In this document: positions 44,450 through 54,077 of the stretch, piece after piece | Numbering within the stretch: position 1 is the stretch's first letter | Layout of the letters: every line of letters begins with the position of its first letter | NCBI GenBank assembly: GCA_902774815.1 | Contig: CACYJV010000012.1 | Location: forward strand, 31,892-95,891 | Length of the DNA: 64,000 bases | Reading direction: 5' to 3' | From: an uncultured Prevotellaceae bacterium | GTDB lineage: Bacteria; Bacteroidota; Bacteroidia; Bacteroidales; Bacteroidaceae | Made by a program: the position numbers and the translations under genes | Notes under the pieces: model-generated | Seen by the model: only the letters and a program-made list of their open reading frames with translations | What the model was told of the DNA's origin: nothing | Database searches by the model: none

Positions 44450-45835
44450 TCAGTCTTCCTTGACTTCCCTTGCTTCGTCGAACTTCGCCTTCATGGTTGG
44501 GTTCTTGTAGGTAAGCTTACGGATGGTCAGTCCTTCAGCCTTGTCGTTGGCAAGCCGCAGGTTGTCTTCACTACCCACCAGTGCTTTCCTTACTTTCTGC
44601 AGGTGGTCAATCGTCTTGTCAATCTCGTCAATAGCCGTGTGGAACTTCTCGCTTGCAAGGCGGAAGTTTCGGCCGAACTTCTCCTTGAAATCCTCCAGCT
44701 GATTCTCAAAGTTAGTCACGTCGACTTCCTTGCTCTGTGCCAGTATGAGCTGCTTCTTGTATTCAAGACTTTTCTTTGAGGTTTGCACAAGCAGGTTGAT
44801 GAACGGCACAAAGAACTGCGGGCGGATGACATACATCTTCGGATACATGTGCGATTTGTTGACGATACCGTTGTTATAGAGGTCGTTATCAGCCTCCAAC
44901 AAGCTGACAAGCACGGCAAACTCACAGCCTTTCTTCTTGCGGTCCTCGTCGAGCTTCTTCAGGAAGTCGTCGTTCTTGTGCTTGGTCGTAGTGGTATCCA
45001 TCTCGTTCTTCATTTCAAACATGATGGAAATGTACTCCGTTCCGTCTTCCGAGTCGCGGAAGATAAAGTCGCCCTTCGAGCCTTCAGCAGCGTCGTTGTC
45101 CTTCTCGAAATAGGCATTGGGCATCATCGGGCGTATGTACTGCTCGAACTCAATGCTGCAGTGCTGCTCCAGCGTCTCGCCAACCATCTTCGTCGACATG
45201 CGCGTCTTCAGGTCTTTGTAGTAGTCCACCAGTTCCTGTTTCCTGCGCAGTTCTTCTTCATGGCTCTTTAGCAGGGCTGCCTCGTGAATCTTTGCCTCAC
45301 GCTTCTCCAGTTCGGCGTCTGAGCGTAACTGTGTGATTTCCTTCTCCTTGTCTTGCACCTCCTGCTGAGCCTTTGTGCGCTCTTCCATCACAGCCAACTG
45401 TAGTTTGGCAGCGTTTTGCTCAATCGTCGCGTTCAGCCGGGCGATAGTCTTGTCTTTCTCGGACAAAGCCAGGTTGAGTTCGCCTTGTTTTTGAGCCTCG
45501 ATACGCTCCAATTGGCTTTTCAGTTGGGCAATCTCGGCATCCTTCTCTCCCTTGATTAGTTCCAGACGTGACGTCGCCTCTGTCTTCAGGCGTTCCATCT
45601 CTGCTTCCAAGGCACCCAGTTCCAACTGTTTCTTGTTCAGCTGCGTCTGGTAGTTCTGCTCTGTCTTGGCCGTAGCCAACTCCTGCTCGGCCTTGTGACG
45701 CTCGTTCAGTTCACCAAGACGACGCTCAACCTCAGCGTCGAACTCTGCATTTTTCACCTGGCTGACAATGCTTGCATAGTCAGCTTCGTCAACTTGGAAC
45801 ACCTGTCCGCAATGTGGGCACTTCAATTCTTTCAT
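44450..45835 (-). CDS. DUF2130-family coiled-coil protein
   Basis: The 461-residue protein opens with a zinc-ribbon-like CPHCGQ motif (residues 5-10). A long coiled coil follows (~30-215), then a globular DUF2130 domain (~215-460) with [20 protein letters not shown] and [12 protein letters not shown] segments; the latter is reminiscent of a PD-(D/E)XK-like core (D, then E-x-K). Its function is unknown; a nucleic-acid role is an inference from these motifs. No partner gene is adjacent. Confidence 0.85.
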   Translation of the reverse strand: MKELKCPHCGQVFQVDEADYASIVSQVKNAEFDAEVERRLGELNERHKAEQELATAKTEQNYQTQLNKKQLELGALEAEMERLKTEATSRLELIKGEKDAEIAQLKSQLERIEAQKQGELNLALSEKDKTIARLNATIEQNAAKLQLAVMEERTKAQQEVQDKEKEITQLRSDAELEKREAKIHEAALLKSHEEELRRKQELVDYYKDLKTRMSTKMVGETLEQHCSIEFEQYIRPMMPNAYFEKDNDAAEGSKGDFIFRDSEDGTEYISIMFEMKNEMDTTTTKHKNDDFLKKLDEDRKKKGCEFAVLVSLLEADNDLYNNGIVNKSHMYPKMYVIRPQFFVPFINLLVQTSKKSLEYKKQLILAQSKEVDVTNFENQLEDFKEKFGRNFRLASEKFHTAIDEIDKTIDHLQKVRKALVGSEDNLRLANDKAEGLTIRKLTYKNPTMKAKFDEAREVKED

Positions 45836-46077
45836 GTATAAGATTGTTTTAAGTTTGTTATTGCAAAGTTACTAAAACTATTTGAAACAAAAAATGAATC
45901 CTTCAGGATTTTGTCATGGTGGGGCCGTGGATGTCTGGGATAACCAATATTTTTCCGTCCATAATCATTTTGTTTTTAAGTGATTTCTGATTCTGGTACG
46001 AATATAGGAAGAATAATTGAAGAAAGTGCCCGTTTTTATAGGTATAACTATTTCCCGGGTGCAGAAAACGTGATGAT

Positions 46078-46100
46078 AAGATATCGAAACGCGATATCTT
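46078..46100 (-). terminator. Stem-loop after yaaA
   Basis: AAGATATCG pairs perfectly with CGATATCTT around a 5-base loop, just after the YaaA-family gene's stop codon (minus strand). There is no strong T tract. The remainder of 45836-46077 shows nothing I can name. Confidence 0.45.
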
Positions 46101-46103
46101 GGC

Positions 46104-46856
46104 CTATCCGATGATAAAATGTGGATGGCTTTCGTCTCCATAGTCTGCCGAGAACTCAAAGCCTTCGTACTCGAAATGGTGCAGATCTTCTGGCGTGGAA
46201 AGACGGTTTGTGATGATGAAACGAGTCATTGCTCCCCGGCAACTCTTGGCATAGACGGTGACGGTCTTCAACTTGCCATTCTTCATGACAAGGAACTCAG
46301 GCTGGATGACGTTCACCTCACGGCACACCTTCTTCCAATCGAACAGGTGTTGCATCTCCTCCGTTGCCAAATGGACAAGGATGCCATCGTCGGCTTTGAC
46401 AGTATCAATAAGCAGGTCGGTCAGTAGGGGTTTCCAATGTTGGAACATCGTTTTGCCATTCAGCTCCACCTTGCCTTCCATGCGATAGGGATGGATCAGG
46501 TCGAGCGGGCGCAACAGTCCATAAAGGAACGATGTTATCCATAAATGACCTTGGGCGAAAAGGAAATCCTCTTCATCCAAGGTCTGTGCGTGCAGACATT
46601 TATACGCTTGTCCATAGTAAGCAAGGATGGCAGGCAGCCGTTCTTCTGAGGCAAAGAAGCTTTCGTATCTCAGTTTGTTCTCAATGGCCAGCTGATGGCT
46701 GCAATGGAACATTTCCATCAGTTCCTCAACAGACCGCTTACTCATTTGCAGGGCGTAGTTATTCGCCTCCTTTTGGAACTGAGGTACTGAGACAGTCGGT
46801 GGCTTCACCTCTGTCTTGCTGAGCATGATCTTGGCACAAGCAAGAAGTATCTGCAT
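46104..46856 (-). CDS. YaaA-family (DUF328) peroxide-stress protein
   Basis: The 250-residue product begins MQILLACAKIMLSKTEVKPP, and has the family's FLYGLLRPLDLIHPYRMEGK segment and a GAMTRFIITNRL end region. E. coli YaaA limits hydroxyl-radical damage by lowering free iron under peroxide stress and binds DNA. Length and layout match. The YbjQ-family gene precedes it by 7 bp on the same strand. Confidence 0.88.
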   Translation of the reverse strand: MQILLACAKIMLSKTEVKPPTVSVPQFQKEANNYALQMSKRSVEELMEMFHCSHQLAIENKLRYESFFASEERLPAILAYYGQAYKCLHAQTLDEEDFLFAQGHLWITSFLYGLLRPLDLIHPYRMEGKVELNGKTMFQHWKPLLTDLLIDTVKADDGILVHLATEEMQHLFDWKKVCREVNVIQPEFLVMKNGKLKTVTVYAKSCRGAMTRFIITNRLSTPEDLHHFEYEGFEFSADYGDESHPHFIIG

Positions 46857-46863
46857 CGGATTG

Positions 46864-47181
46864 TCAGATTACTACGGCAGTACCGCTGGTGGCTACCATA
46901 AGCATTGAACCGTTGGAGCCGATGGTCTCGTAGTCGATGTCGATTCCGACAATGGCATTGGCTCCCAAAGCCCGTGCACGGTCCATCATTTCCTGCAGCG
47001 AAGTGTCCTTTGCCTCGCGCAGAACTTTCTCATAGCTGCCTGAACGCCCGCCTACGATGTCGCGAATGCCTGCAAACAGGTCCTTGAACATGTTGGCACC
47101 GATAATGGTTTCACCTGTCACCACACCCTTGTACTCGCGGATGGTGCGACCTTCAATTGATGGAGTTGTTGATAGTATCAT
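46864..47181 (-). CDS. YbjQ-family (UPF0145) putative heavy-metal-binding protein
   Basis: The 105-residue protein matches this small family in length, with the motif [20 protein letters not shown] near the N-terminus and [18 protein letters not shown]. The family forms pentamers and is annotated as heavy-metal binding on weak grounds. It is 7 bp upstream of the YaaA gene and likely co-transcribed. Confidence 0.88.
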   Translation of the reverse strand: MILSTTPSIEGRTIREYKGVVTGETIIGANMFKDLFAGIRDIVGGRSGSYEKVLREAKDTSLQEMMDRARALGANAIVGIDIDYETIGSNGSMLMVATSGTAVVI

Positions 47182-47435
47182 AATTGTTATCGTTTGTTGG
47201 TTCTATAGGTTTGACGATGGAAGCAAGCGAAAAGTTGCAGAACCATTCCGATTTTTGAAAAACTACAGGATAGGGTGTGAAACGCAGTCCTTTAGCCTCG
47301 TAAAGCACCCTGTTTATAGGGGTAAAGGGGTCGTTTCCGAGGCTTAAACCTGCCACTTTCTCAACTCATTTCTGTTTGTGAAAGTTAGCAGGTTGGTTAC
47401 TTCCATGCTTCAATTTCCGTGAGCCTCCCGTTCAT

Positions 47436-48083
47436 TCAGCCCTTCAGAATGTTTTCAGCCATGCGACGTCCTGCCTCGAAAGCCTTCTGCAAGTCCTGTT
47501 CCCAATGTTCGTCACGGTATTGGCGCTTGGCTGCTTCGGAAAAACTTGCCAATTCAAAGCGGTCGTAGTTCTTTACCTGATAGGTGTTGTAGGCTATCAG
47601 GCGTTCAGGCTCACCAAGGGCCGTGTTGATGCAATACTCCATGGAGCCATAACCCTGGCTGTTGTTCCTCTCGGGCGTTCCGTTCATGGTCTCAACCAAT
47701 ATCACGGGCATACGCTTCGGGGCTGTCATGCTGTAGTCGTTGTACGAGAGCCAGGGGAAAGCCAAGCGCTCAAGGAACGTCCGCATCTGTCCTGTGACGT
47801 CGCCAAAGTAAATTGGTGAACCGAGTACCAGTCCATCTGCCTCTGCTATCTCTTCAAGAATGGGGGTTAGTGCGTCCTTGAACTTGCAGACATTTGATGC
47901 CTTTCCCTTGATCTTGCAGGCCATACACGACATGCAACCCTTATAGTCAAGGCCATAAAGGCGCACCGTTTTGACTTCTATCTCACCGCTGACAGAACCG
48001 GCACCCTCAGCTATCTTCTGCAGCATCGAGGCCGTATTGAAATTCTTTCTTGGGCCTCCGTCTATAATCATGATCTTTTTCAT
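47436..48083 (-). CDS. Flavodoxin-like NAD(P)H-dependent oxidoreductase
   Basis: The 215-residue protein has a flavodoxin fold: MKKIMIIDGGPRKNFNTASM (FMN-phosphate loop), CMSCMACK near 50-57 and LGSPIYFGDVTGQMRTFLER near 90-110. The CxxCxxC segment is typical of a subgroup with possible metal or disulfide chemistry. It is probably a cytoplasmic FMN reductase. The spacer 47182-47435 on its 3' side has no gene I can support. It shares a divergent control region with the next gene. Confidence 0.85.
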   Translation of the reverse strand: MKKIMIIDGGPRKNFNTASMLQKIAEGAGSVSGEIEVKTVRLYGLDYKGCMSCMACKIKGKASNVCKFKDALTPILEEIAEADGLVLGSPIYFGDVTGQMRTFLERLAFPWLSYNDYSMTAPKRMPVILVETMNGTPERNNSQGYGSMEYCINTALGEPERLIAYNTYQVKNYDRFELASFSEAAKRQYRDEHWEQDLQKAFEAGRRMAENILKG

Positions 48084-48131
48084 TTTCTTTTTATTTAGTC
48101 ATTGTATTACAAAATGATGATTATTCTTTTG

Positions 48132-48170
48132 CAAAGATACGTTTTTTTTACCCAGTTTTTACTATATTTG
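48132..48170. promoter_or_regulatory. Back-to-back -7 boxes between divergent genes
   Basis: TATCTTTG on the minus strand (48139-48132) serves the flavodoxin gene and TATATTTG on the plus strand (48163-48170) serves the small gene at 48188. Neither has a clear TTG at 19-21 bp. Confidence 0.55.
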
Positions 48171-48187
48171 CAAACAAATTTGTAAAA

Positions 48188-48502
48188 ATGGCAATGACGC
48201 TTCCCAAGTTTATCATCACCATCGACGGCTATCTCCGTCTTGGCATGGTCAATCAGCACAAAGACCTGCTGAAACCCGGCGAACAATGTATTGGCGGCGG
48301 GTACTATTATTTTGACTATGCCTCAAATCGCATCCTCCTTGAACGCTCATCCTATGACTTTGGCCGTCCTAAATGGCATCTGTTGGAAGTGCTGAAGGTT
48401 CCTTCAGCCTATCGAGGTATGCAGATTGTCTACACTTATGACGATAGTTATCACGATGATTTCCGTGTCAGCGAGGAATTACCGATAGCGTATTATGACT
48501 GA
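48188..48502 (+). CDS. Conserved-looking small protein of unknown function
   Basis: The 104-residue protein has no signal peptide or recognised motif. It is rich in Tyr and Asp, with the segment GEQCIGGGYYYFDYASNRIL. A -7 box lies 18 bp before its ATG, and coding looks real by codon use. Function unknown. Confidence 0.7.
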   Translation: MAMTLPKFIITIDGYLRLGMVNQHKDLLKPGEQCIGGGYYYFDYASNRILLERSSYDFGRPKWHLLEVLKVPSAYRGMQIVYTYDDSYHDDFRVSEELPIAYYD

Positions 48503-48611
48503 ATTCTTTTTTTACGCTGAAATAATACTACAGGTTATCTGCCTTCAGTCATATCTATAGCTCTGCTATCGAATCGTCCTAAAAACTCATATATCTTGAT
48601 TGCAAACAAAA

Positions 48612-48642
48612 AAACCGCACAAGCACAACGCTTATGCGGTTT
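48612..48642 (-). terminator. Strong terminator left behind by a lost gene
   Basis: AAACCGCACAAGC pairs with GCTTATGCGGTTT (one mismatch), with T runs on both strands, the longer on the minus-strand side. It follows the gene remnant at 48677-48712 on the minus strand, as a terminator normally follows a gene. 48503-48611 shows nothing I can name. Confidence 0.75.
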
Positions 48643-48676
48643 TTCATATAAGTTTACGATGAATGTTGATCTATAA

Positions 48677-48712
48677 TTACTTCACCTCCTCAAAACTAAA
48701 CACAATTGTGTA
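48677..48712 (-). pseudogene. Last codons of a gene truncated at the island edge
   Basis: On the minus strand the frame reads YTIVFSFEEVK and a stop, followed 35 bp later by a strong terminator. Upstream the frame closes at once. I interpret this as the 3' end of a native gene whose body was removed or separated when the AT-rich island arrived; this is a weak call because only 11 codons are left. 48713-48852 holds no other recognisable feature. Confidence 0.3.
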
Positions 48713-48852
48713 TCAAGGGATTACATTCGCACGTGAACGATAAGAGAATGTAATGGAGGCTGTTAAGCCAAACAACAATAAATATCAATAACTCGATATT
48801 TTTGATTCTTGCCTAGCATTTTCTTGTGAATTGATGTATATCTTCCTCAGTT

Positions 48853-50610
48853 TTATTTGTTTAATATCCATTGTGCTATTTCATTGTTCTTTTTAAAAGG
48901 AAATGTGTGCAAATAGGCATCAAAATCCGATAACTGATCTACGTGATATTTTCCATCCTTATGGCATTTTGAAGACAACCGAATATAATCTTCAATTATT
49001 TTAAACATTCCTTTCTTTAGAATTATATCATCATAAAGATATAAAGTGTTTATGGAAACAGGAATGATAGGTAGACAGTTTATCTCCGCAAGATCAATTT
49101 CCTTTATTTTACTTAACTCCTCGTAGAACCACCTGTTGAGTATTGACATTAAGCCAGGTTGTAAAAGACGAATATCTTCGAATACAATTATTGGATAATA
49201 TGCAACTTGGTCTGGTAGGTTCTTGTCCCATTTGAATGTATCAGCCTCTATTGAATCAATATGATGAATGATTTGTCCAATACCAATAGGTTCAGCTATG
49301 CCTTTAAACTCCTTTCTACTTGGGTCAAGGTTGCGGGTCTTTAGCACAACTTTCTCATGCAATTCATCCAACAACCTGTCATAATCAGCATAATCCCTTA
49401 TTTCTCCATTCATTTTGATAGCCTTACATTCCATTATAAGGAGTTCCCCCTTTGGGTATCGTGCATAGAAATCCGGCTCATGCGAATCTTCGTCCTCACT
49501 TTTGCTGTTACGTATAGGCCATGTATATATATCTTCCCTGAGACATCTGAAGAACGTGTTCTGAAATAGCACTTTCTCTACGAACTCCTTATTGTAATCA
49601 AAGAAACCGACACTGCCTTTGCGACCATTGATAAGTGGCATGAAGTCGAAGAACAAACTATTGTACAAGCGTTCACATAACAATTGAATATTGATGACAA
49701 TAAAGCCCGAACCATCTTTGAGTTTTATGAAAGGCTTTGAACGAAATTTTCTATAATCAATGTTCACATCTTCCTTTTTGTCTGCTTGGCCATATTCGGC
49801 CGGGATATAGTCGTCCTCGTTTATATATAGATGTTCAATTAATGATTTTGCAAAAAGCCCGGTTTCGTCGTTTTGAGTCATTATATCTATCGGAATAATG
49901 GGGACACCATTTTGATGCTCTTTGAAATAATCATCAGTATTTTTTGCAAGCCAGATTATTGTTGAGTAATACTGCTTCCATGTATTTATTCCCCAATCTG
50001 CGAGAAGTTTGTCAGATGCACATTTCATCACTTCATTAGTAGGGATGAACTTTATTAATTGATAGAAATAGTATGACTGAGGTTGCAACACTTTTTGAAG
50101 TTCGTAGTCATTGGAATCATTATTCAAAAAGCTATTCAAGAATATCAATTCATCTAATTGAAGTTCTTTCTGAGAATTCTTTTTGAATTTGAATATTCTC
50201 TCGTTTAGTGTAAGTATAACTTTGAATAGGTTTAATTCTGCATCCTCAATAGGCATTGTATTTGAGAACTCTTCAACAGGAATTGAGAATATCAAACGCC
50301 ACAATTCAAGAGATGTCCTATAAGTTGATGCTAGAACTGTGGAATCTTCTACAAGTCCATTATTTGTATAGTATTGTTTGAACAAATTATCCAATAACAA
50401 TTTGTGCTTATTGCTTGCCTCTGAAAAAAAAGCTCTTTCTTGAATGGACATTTCAAAGTTGCCATAATGAAGACTTGTCAATGCTGCCATTCTAATAAGG
50501 TTCGAACGATTGAACTTTTTAAGTACGGGAACAACATCAAATTCCTTATTATCTTTAAAAAAACTTGTATATTCCAGGATACGCTTGATGTGAAATTGAG
50601 CTCTTCTCAT
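48853..50610 (-). CDS. Large protein with a PD-(D/E)XK-like nuclease motif, unknown function
   Basis: The 585-residue product has a mostly helical N-terminal half and a motif EPDFYARYPKGELLIMECKA at ~378-397. Asp380, Glu394 and Lys396 fit the D-(x)n-ExK pattern of PD-(D/E)XK nucleases. The C-terminal ~190 residues have alternating beta and helix. There is no signal peptide, so it acts in the cytoplasm. It is the most downstream gene of the minus-strand island, 103 bp after its neighbour, and could be an effector or an unrelated passenger. No homologue is recognised by eye. Confidence 0.65.
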   Translation of the reverse strand: MRRAQFHIKRILEYTSFFKDNKEFDVVPVLKKFNRSNLIRMAALTSLHYGNFEMSIQERAFFSEASNKHKLLLDNLFKQYYTNNGLVEDSTVLASTYRTSLELWRLIFSIPVEEFSNTMPIEDAELNLFKVILTLNERIFKFKKNSQKELQLDELIFLNSFLNNDSNDYELQKVLQPQSYYFYQLIKFIPTNEVMKCASDKLLADWGINTWKQYYSTIIWLAKNTDDYFKEHQNGVPIIPIDIMTQNDETGLFAKSLIEHLYINEDDYIPAEYGQADKKEDVNIDYRKFRSKPFIKLKDGSGFIVINIQLLCERLYNSLFFDFMPLINGRKGSVGFFDYNKEFVEKVLFQNTFFRCLREDIYTWPIRNSKSEDEDSHEPDFYARYPKGELLIMECKAIKMNGEIRDYADYDRLLDELHEKVVLKTRNLDPSRKEFKGIAEPIGIGQIIHHIDSIEADTFKWDKNLPDQVAYYPIIVFEDIRLLQPGLMSILNRWFYEELSKIKEIDLAEINCLPIIPVSINTLYLYDDIILKKGMFKIIEDYIRLSSKCHKDGKYHVDQLSDFDAYLHTFPFKKNNEIAQWILNK

Positions 50611-50713
50611 ACAGATAAATAATTGTGAGAAATAGTTTTCTTACTTGCTTAATAATATCAATAGTACTTTATCACACATATATGCCAATAAAAATAGTTC
50701 AGAAAGTCTTCCA

Positions 50714-51955
50714 TCAATACTCTTTGCTATCACAGATTTCAAATTTATAAAGATTATCCAATTGTTTAACGAACATCATCCATTTGCATTTGGGATTATA
50801 ATAAAACAAGTAATCTTCTAGCTCTTCTTGGAGATCGTTATCGAAATTAGCCATATTATTTTCTTCGTATCCATCTGCTAAAGCATCAGATAGAAACTTT
50901 TCTGCCTCTTTTTTGCTAGAAAAGCCTATTACAAATGACTGCATAAATCTTTTTGACACCCTCTTATAGTGCCTTTTTATAAAAGAAAAATAATCTTCAT
51001 CCATTTTTATCCAACTATAAACATCAACGTCTTCCCCTTGATTGCCGTTATCCGGTTCTTGTTTATAGAAACTGTATCCGAAACTTTTCAGAAAACCTGT
51101 CATTGCAGATGGTGTTTTTTCATATTGGAGTAATAGAAAATTCTTGTATGAGAGATTTTGGTATGTTATTGTATTGTGAGTAAGCTTATTTTTTTCATTA
51201 TTCAATAACGCTTTCAATTCTGTTACAGAAACAGTGATGGGAAAAGTTAATTTACTCTTTTTCCCTGTATACACATATTTCAGGGAACGTCCAGTTTTAA
51301 TTAACAACTGGATAACAAAAGTCCCATTAAGGGTAGACTTTTCTTCTTCCAATATATCAAATTTGAGATTATCCATCTCTTCTTCGAGATCTTTAAAGTC
51401 AAAGAATTCATCATCTACTAAATAATAATTTTCAAGAGATGTAGATGTCAGCTTTGCCCCTGTAATAAACGTAATCTCATCAATTTGCTGGGGAGATTGT
51501 ATGTTAGTGGCAATACATTGACATGTCAATTGCAATTCGTCACTGTCCAAAGAAGCATATTTCTTAATGGCATCCTTCAGATCATAAGGGGTTAGAACAA
51601 CATTCATATCTTCTATATTTTTAATATCTCGAAGATGAATAACGAAGTCAACATTCTTCTCTATCATCCTATTGAACATATAAGCGCTTTTCTTATATGT
51701 TATCATAGTCCATGCCTTGCACCACTCTTTAGCTTCCTTGGGTTTTGATTTATAATAAATCAGATTAAATTGCTTGCCAACATTTATTTCTGCATTAAGA
51801 ATGAATTGGTTCTTAGAAAAAGAAACACTTTTAATAGAAACAAATTCATTCTTCGACGGGAGGCTTTTGTTTAGCTCACGAGCAATTTCAGACAGTGTTT
51901 GACCATTGCAAATGGTAGGCAACAGCAAAAGAAATATATATATGGTTCTTTTCAT
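50714..51955 (-). CDS. Exported protein of unknown function
   Basis: The 413-residue product has a signal peptide (MKRTIYIFLLLLPTICNGQ). The rest has alternating strands and helices without a known motif. It is Lys/Glu/Asn-rich, in keeping with the AT-rich island. It starts 32 bp after the Sel1-repeat gene's stop codon on the same strand and probably shares its transcript. Confidence 0.65.
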   Translation of the reverse strand: MKRTIYIFLLLLPTICNGQTLSEIARELNKSLPSKNEFVSIKSVSFSKNQFILNAEINVGKQFNLIYYKSKPKEAKEWCKAWTMITYKKSAYMFNRMIEKNVDFVIHLRDIKNIEDMNVVLTPYDLKDAIKKYASLDSDELQLTCQCIATNIQSPQQIDEITFITGAKLTSTSLENYYLVDDEFFDFKDLEEEMDNLKFDILEEEKSTLNGTFVIQLLIKTGRSLKYVYTGKKSKLTFPITVSVTELKALLNNEKNKLTHNTITYQNLSYKNFLLLQYEKTPSAMTGFLKSFGYSFYKQEPDNGNQGEDVDVYSWIKMDEDYFSFIKRHYKRVSKRFMQSFVIGFSSKKEAEKFLSDALADGYEENNMANFDNDLQEELEDYLFYYNPKCKWMMFVKQLDNLYKFEICDSKEY

Positions 51956-51987
51956 ATTAGTATGTCATTATTAATAGTTGGACTTAT

Positions 51988-54051
51988 TTATTCATAGATT
52001 TTTCCCGTTAGTTCTAATCTTGAGAGTTCCTCTTGAGCATCTTCATCTTCCAGATCAGCAGATTTTTGGAGATAGCTTTTGGCCTTTTCTAATTCTCCAT
52101 TCTCGAAATATATTTCTCCTAGATGCCTTAGTGCATATGAGTCATCTGGTTGAAGATCTATTGCTTTTAAGAAATATTCTAAAGCAACATTATTATCTTT
52201 TGCTGTACCATTTCCGTAATGATACATGAAACCAAGGTTGTCCAAACAACTGGCATCATTTTTGGCAGCTCCTCTTTTCCACCAATAGAATGCCATTGTA
52301 TAATTTGGATGATCTCCCGAAGAATAAGCGTTCCCCATGAAAAGCTCTTTATTAGAGTTTTTGTCGGGAATTAACTTTGCGTAAAAAACAGCAGAATCCT
52401 GATTTTGATACTCTTTGGAGTCATCAGTGCTATAAAAAGAAACGAGGTCACATAGAGCTTCAATAGAACCATTTGCATGTGCCTCTTTTGTCCAATAAAA
52501 TGCTTTTGTTACGTCTTTCTTAATCCAATAGTAGTAACGACCAAGTTTTGCTTGAGCCAGGGTGTCTCCCTCCTGAGATGCATTTAACAATAGTTTCTCT
52601 CCCAAAGATAAATCTGTTTTATTAAAATCTCCATTAATAAGCATAATTCCATATTTTGTTTCAGCATCAGTAAAACCTGATTCTGCAAGTGATCGAAGAA
52701 TCTTTTCGGCGTCTTCATTATTTCCTATCTTTAATAAAGCTATAGCCTTTTCAAATTCTACTTTTTGGTAATATGGATAAGCAACGTAATATGCAATAGT
52801 GAAGATGATGGCAACAACTACAAACATAATCGCACCTTTTAACAAAGCTCCATAACCAAGGCTCTTACTACAAAACCTGCTTTCATTATGCTTGTCTTGT
52901 TGAGATTTATTTGAATTGTTTTCATTCTCCTCCTCATGTATTTTTTCTGAGGAACAATCATGTTCATCAACATCTTGGGTGGCTTTACTTACTGATTCCC
53001 CATCATCATTTAGTTGTGGTGATGGTTGTTCACCTTTAGGGCTCTCACTATTTTGTATTATAGAATCAACCGTTGGAGTTTCCTTTTCTATTTCAATGCT
53101 ATCAACACTTTCTTTTTCTTCCCCATTTGCTGATGTTTCCTTTTCTTTGTTATCCTGGGGTCTATGATGGGGAAGATTGAATTTAAAAGGCCTGTTTACC
53201 AAGAAGTAAACAACTCCGGCAAATATCATTACTGTTACAACAGACAAGATGAAAGACAGAACCCAGCCTAATAATCCGCCAAATCCCTTCGATAATAAAA
53301 AGAAATAAAAAATGCCAGTAAAGAAAGCTCCGGCTACTCCGCAACCATAAATACCAAGAAAATTCAAGAGATATTTTTTTGAGAAATGGGATAGTAATTT
53401 GTGAAGGGACTCTTTACTCCCCATTGCAGCAATAATACCACAGGCTCCTAAAAAACGTGTTTCAGACGATTCAAAATCATTAGATACTGCGAACCAGATA
53501 GGAATAACAGCACTTATAATAAGTAGTATTATATAAATAGGCCAAAAGACATAATTAGGAACTTCATGCTTTTTGATAACGTACTTTTTTGATGACAGAT
53601 TAGCATCTGTTATCTTATCATCTTCTATCACATTTGCGTCTTCATCATGAACATTTTGTTCTTGAATAATAGTAAAAGGTTGTTTGCATAAAGCATAACA
53701 TAAATATGCTCTATAAGCTGTATCCATATTGTGCTCTGCTTTTATAACGCCGTGATCGTAAAGGCGCTTGCTAAAAGATTTGAATTTCAACTCAGAAGTG
53801 CCCAGAACGTCACTAACAGTTTTATCTTTTGCAAAAATCGCATTGTCGAGTACAGCTTGTCCAACCCATCGCATGATATCTGATGCTTTCTCCTTGCCCC
53901 CGTTTTCTATCATGTAAGAAGTCAGTAGAGATTCGCATTCTTTTTGCACAGCACCTAAGTCATAGCTGCTGTGCAAAACATGCAATAAAGATGATAAAAT
54001 CTCGTCTTTATTCCGTTCGACATCATTCCAAATTGAATCTATATACTCCAT
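51988..54051 (-). CDS. Membrane protein with C-terminal Sel1/TPR repeats
   Basis: The 687-residue protein has a soluble N-terminal region (~1-160), three or four transmembrane segments (~167-190, possibly ~198-212, 229-253, 260-286), a long acidic Ser/Glu linker (~300-395), another transmembrane helix (~405-427), and Sel1/TPR repeats (~430-680; for example FYWWKRGAAKNDASCLDNLG and ALEYFLKAIDLQPDDSYALR). Such repeats bind partner proteins. The topology places the repeats across one membrane from the linker. It lies between the DUF805 gene (26 bp) and the exported unknown gene (32 bp). Confidence 0.72.
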   Translation of the reverse strand: MEYIDSIWNDVERNKDEILSSLLHVLHSSYDLGAVQKECESLLTSYMIENGGKEKASDIMRWVGQAVLDNAIFAKDKTVSDVLGTSELKFKSFSKRLYDHGVIKAEHNMDTAYRAYLCYALCKQPFTIIQEQNVHDEDANVIEDDKITDANLSSKKYVIKKHEVPNYVFWPIYIILLIISAVIPIWFAVSNDFESSETRFLGACGIIAAMGSKESLHKLLSHFSKKYLLNFLGIYGCGVAGAFFTGIFYFFLLSKGFGGLLGWVLSFILSVVTVMIFAGVVYFLVNRPFKFNLPHHRPQDNKEKETSANGEEKESVDSIEIEKETPTVDSIIQNSESPKGEQPSPQLNDDGESVSKATQDVDEHDCSSEKIHEEENENNSNKSQQDKHNESRFCSKSLGYGALLKGAIMFVVVAIIFTIAYYVAYPYYQKVEFEKAIALLKIGNNEDAEKILRSLAESGFTDAETKYGIMLINGDFNKTDLSLGEKLLLNASQEGDTLAQAKLGRYYYWIKKDVTKAFYWTKEAHANGSIEALCDLVSFYSTDDSKEYQNQDSAVFYAKLIPDKNSNKELFMGNAYSSGDHPNYTMAFYWWKRGAAKNDASCLDNLGFMYHYGNGTAKDNNVALEYFLKAIDLQPDDSYALRHLGEIYFENGELEKAKSYLQKSADLEDEDAQEELSRLELTGKIYE

Positions 54052-54077
54052 CTCATTCTGTTTTTATACTCATTATG

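Noticed and set aside
47153-47356. Minus-strand frame of 67 codons upstream of the YbjQ gene
   Set aside because: It overlaps the YbjQ start in another frame and has neither signal nor motif.
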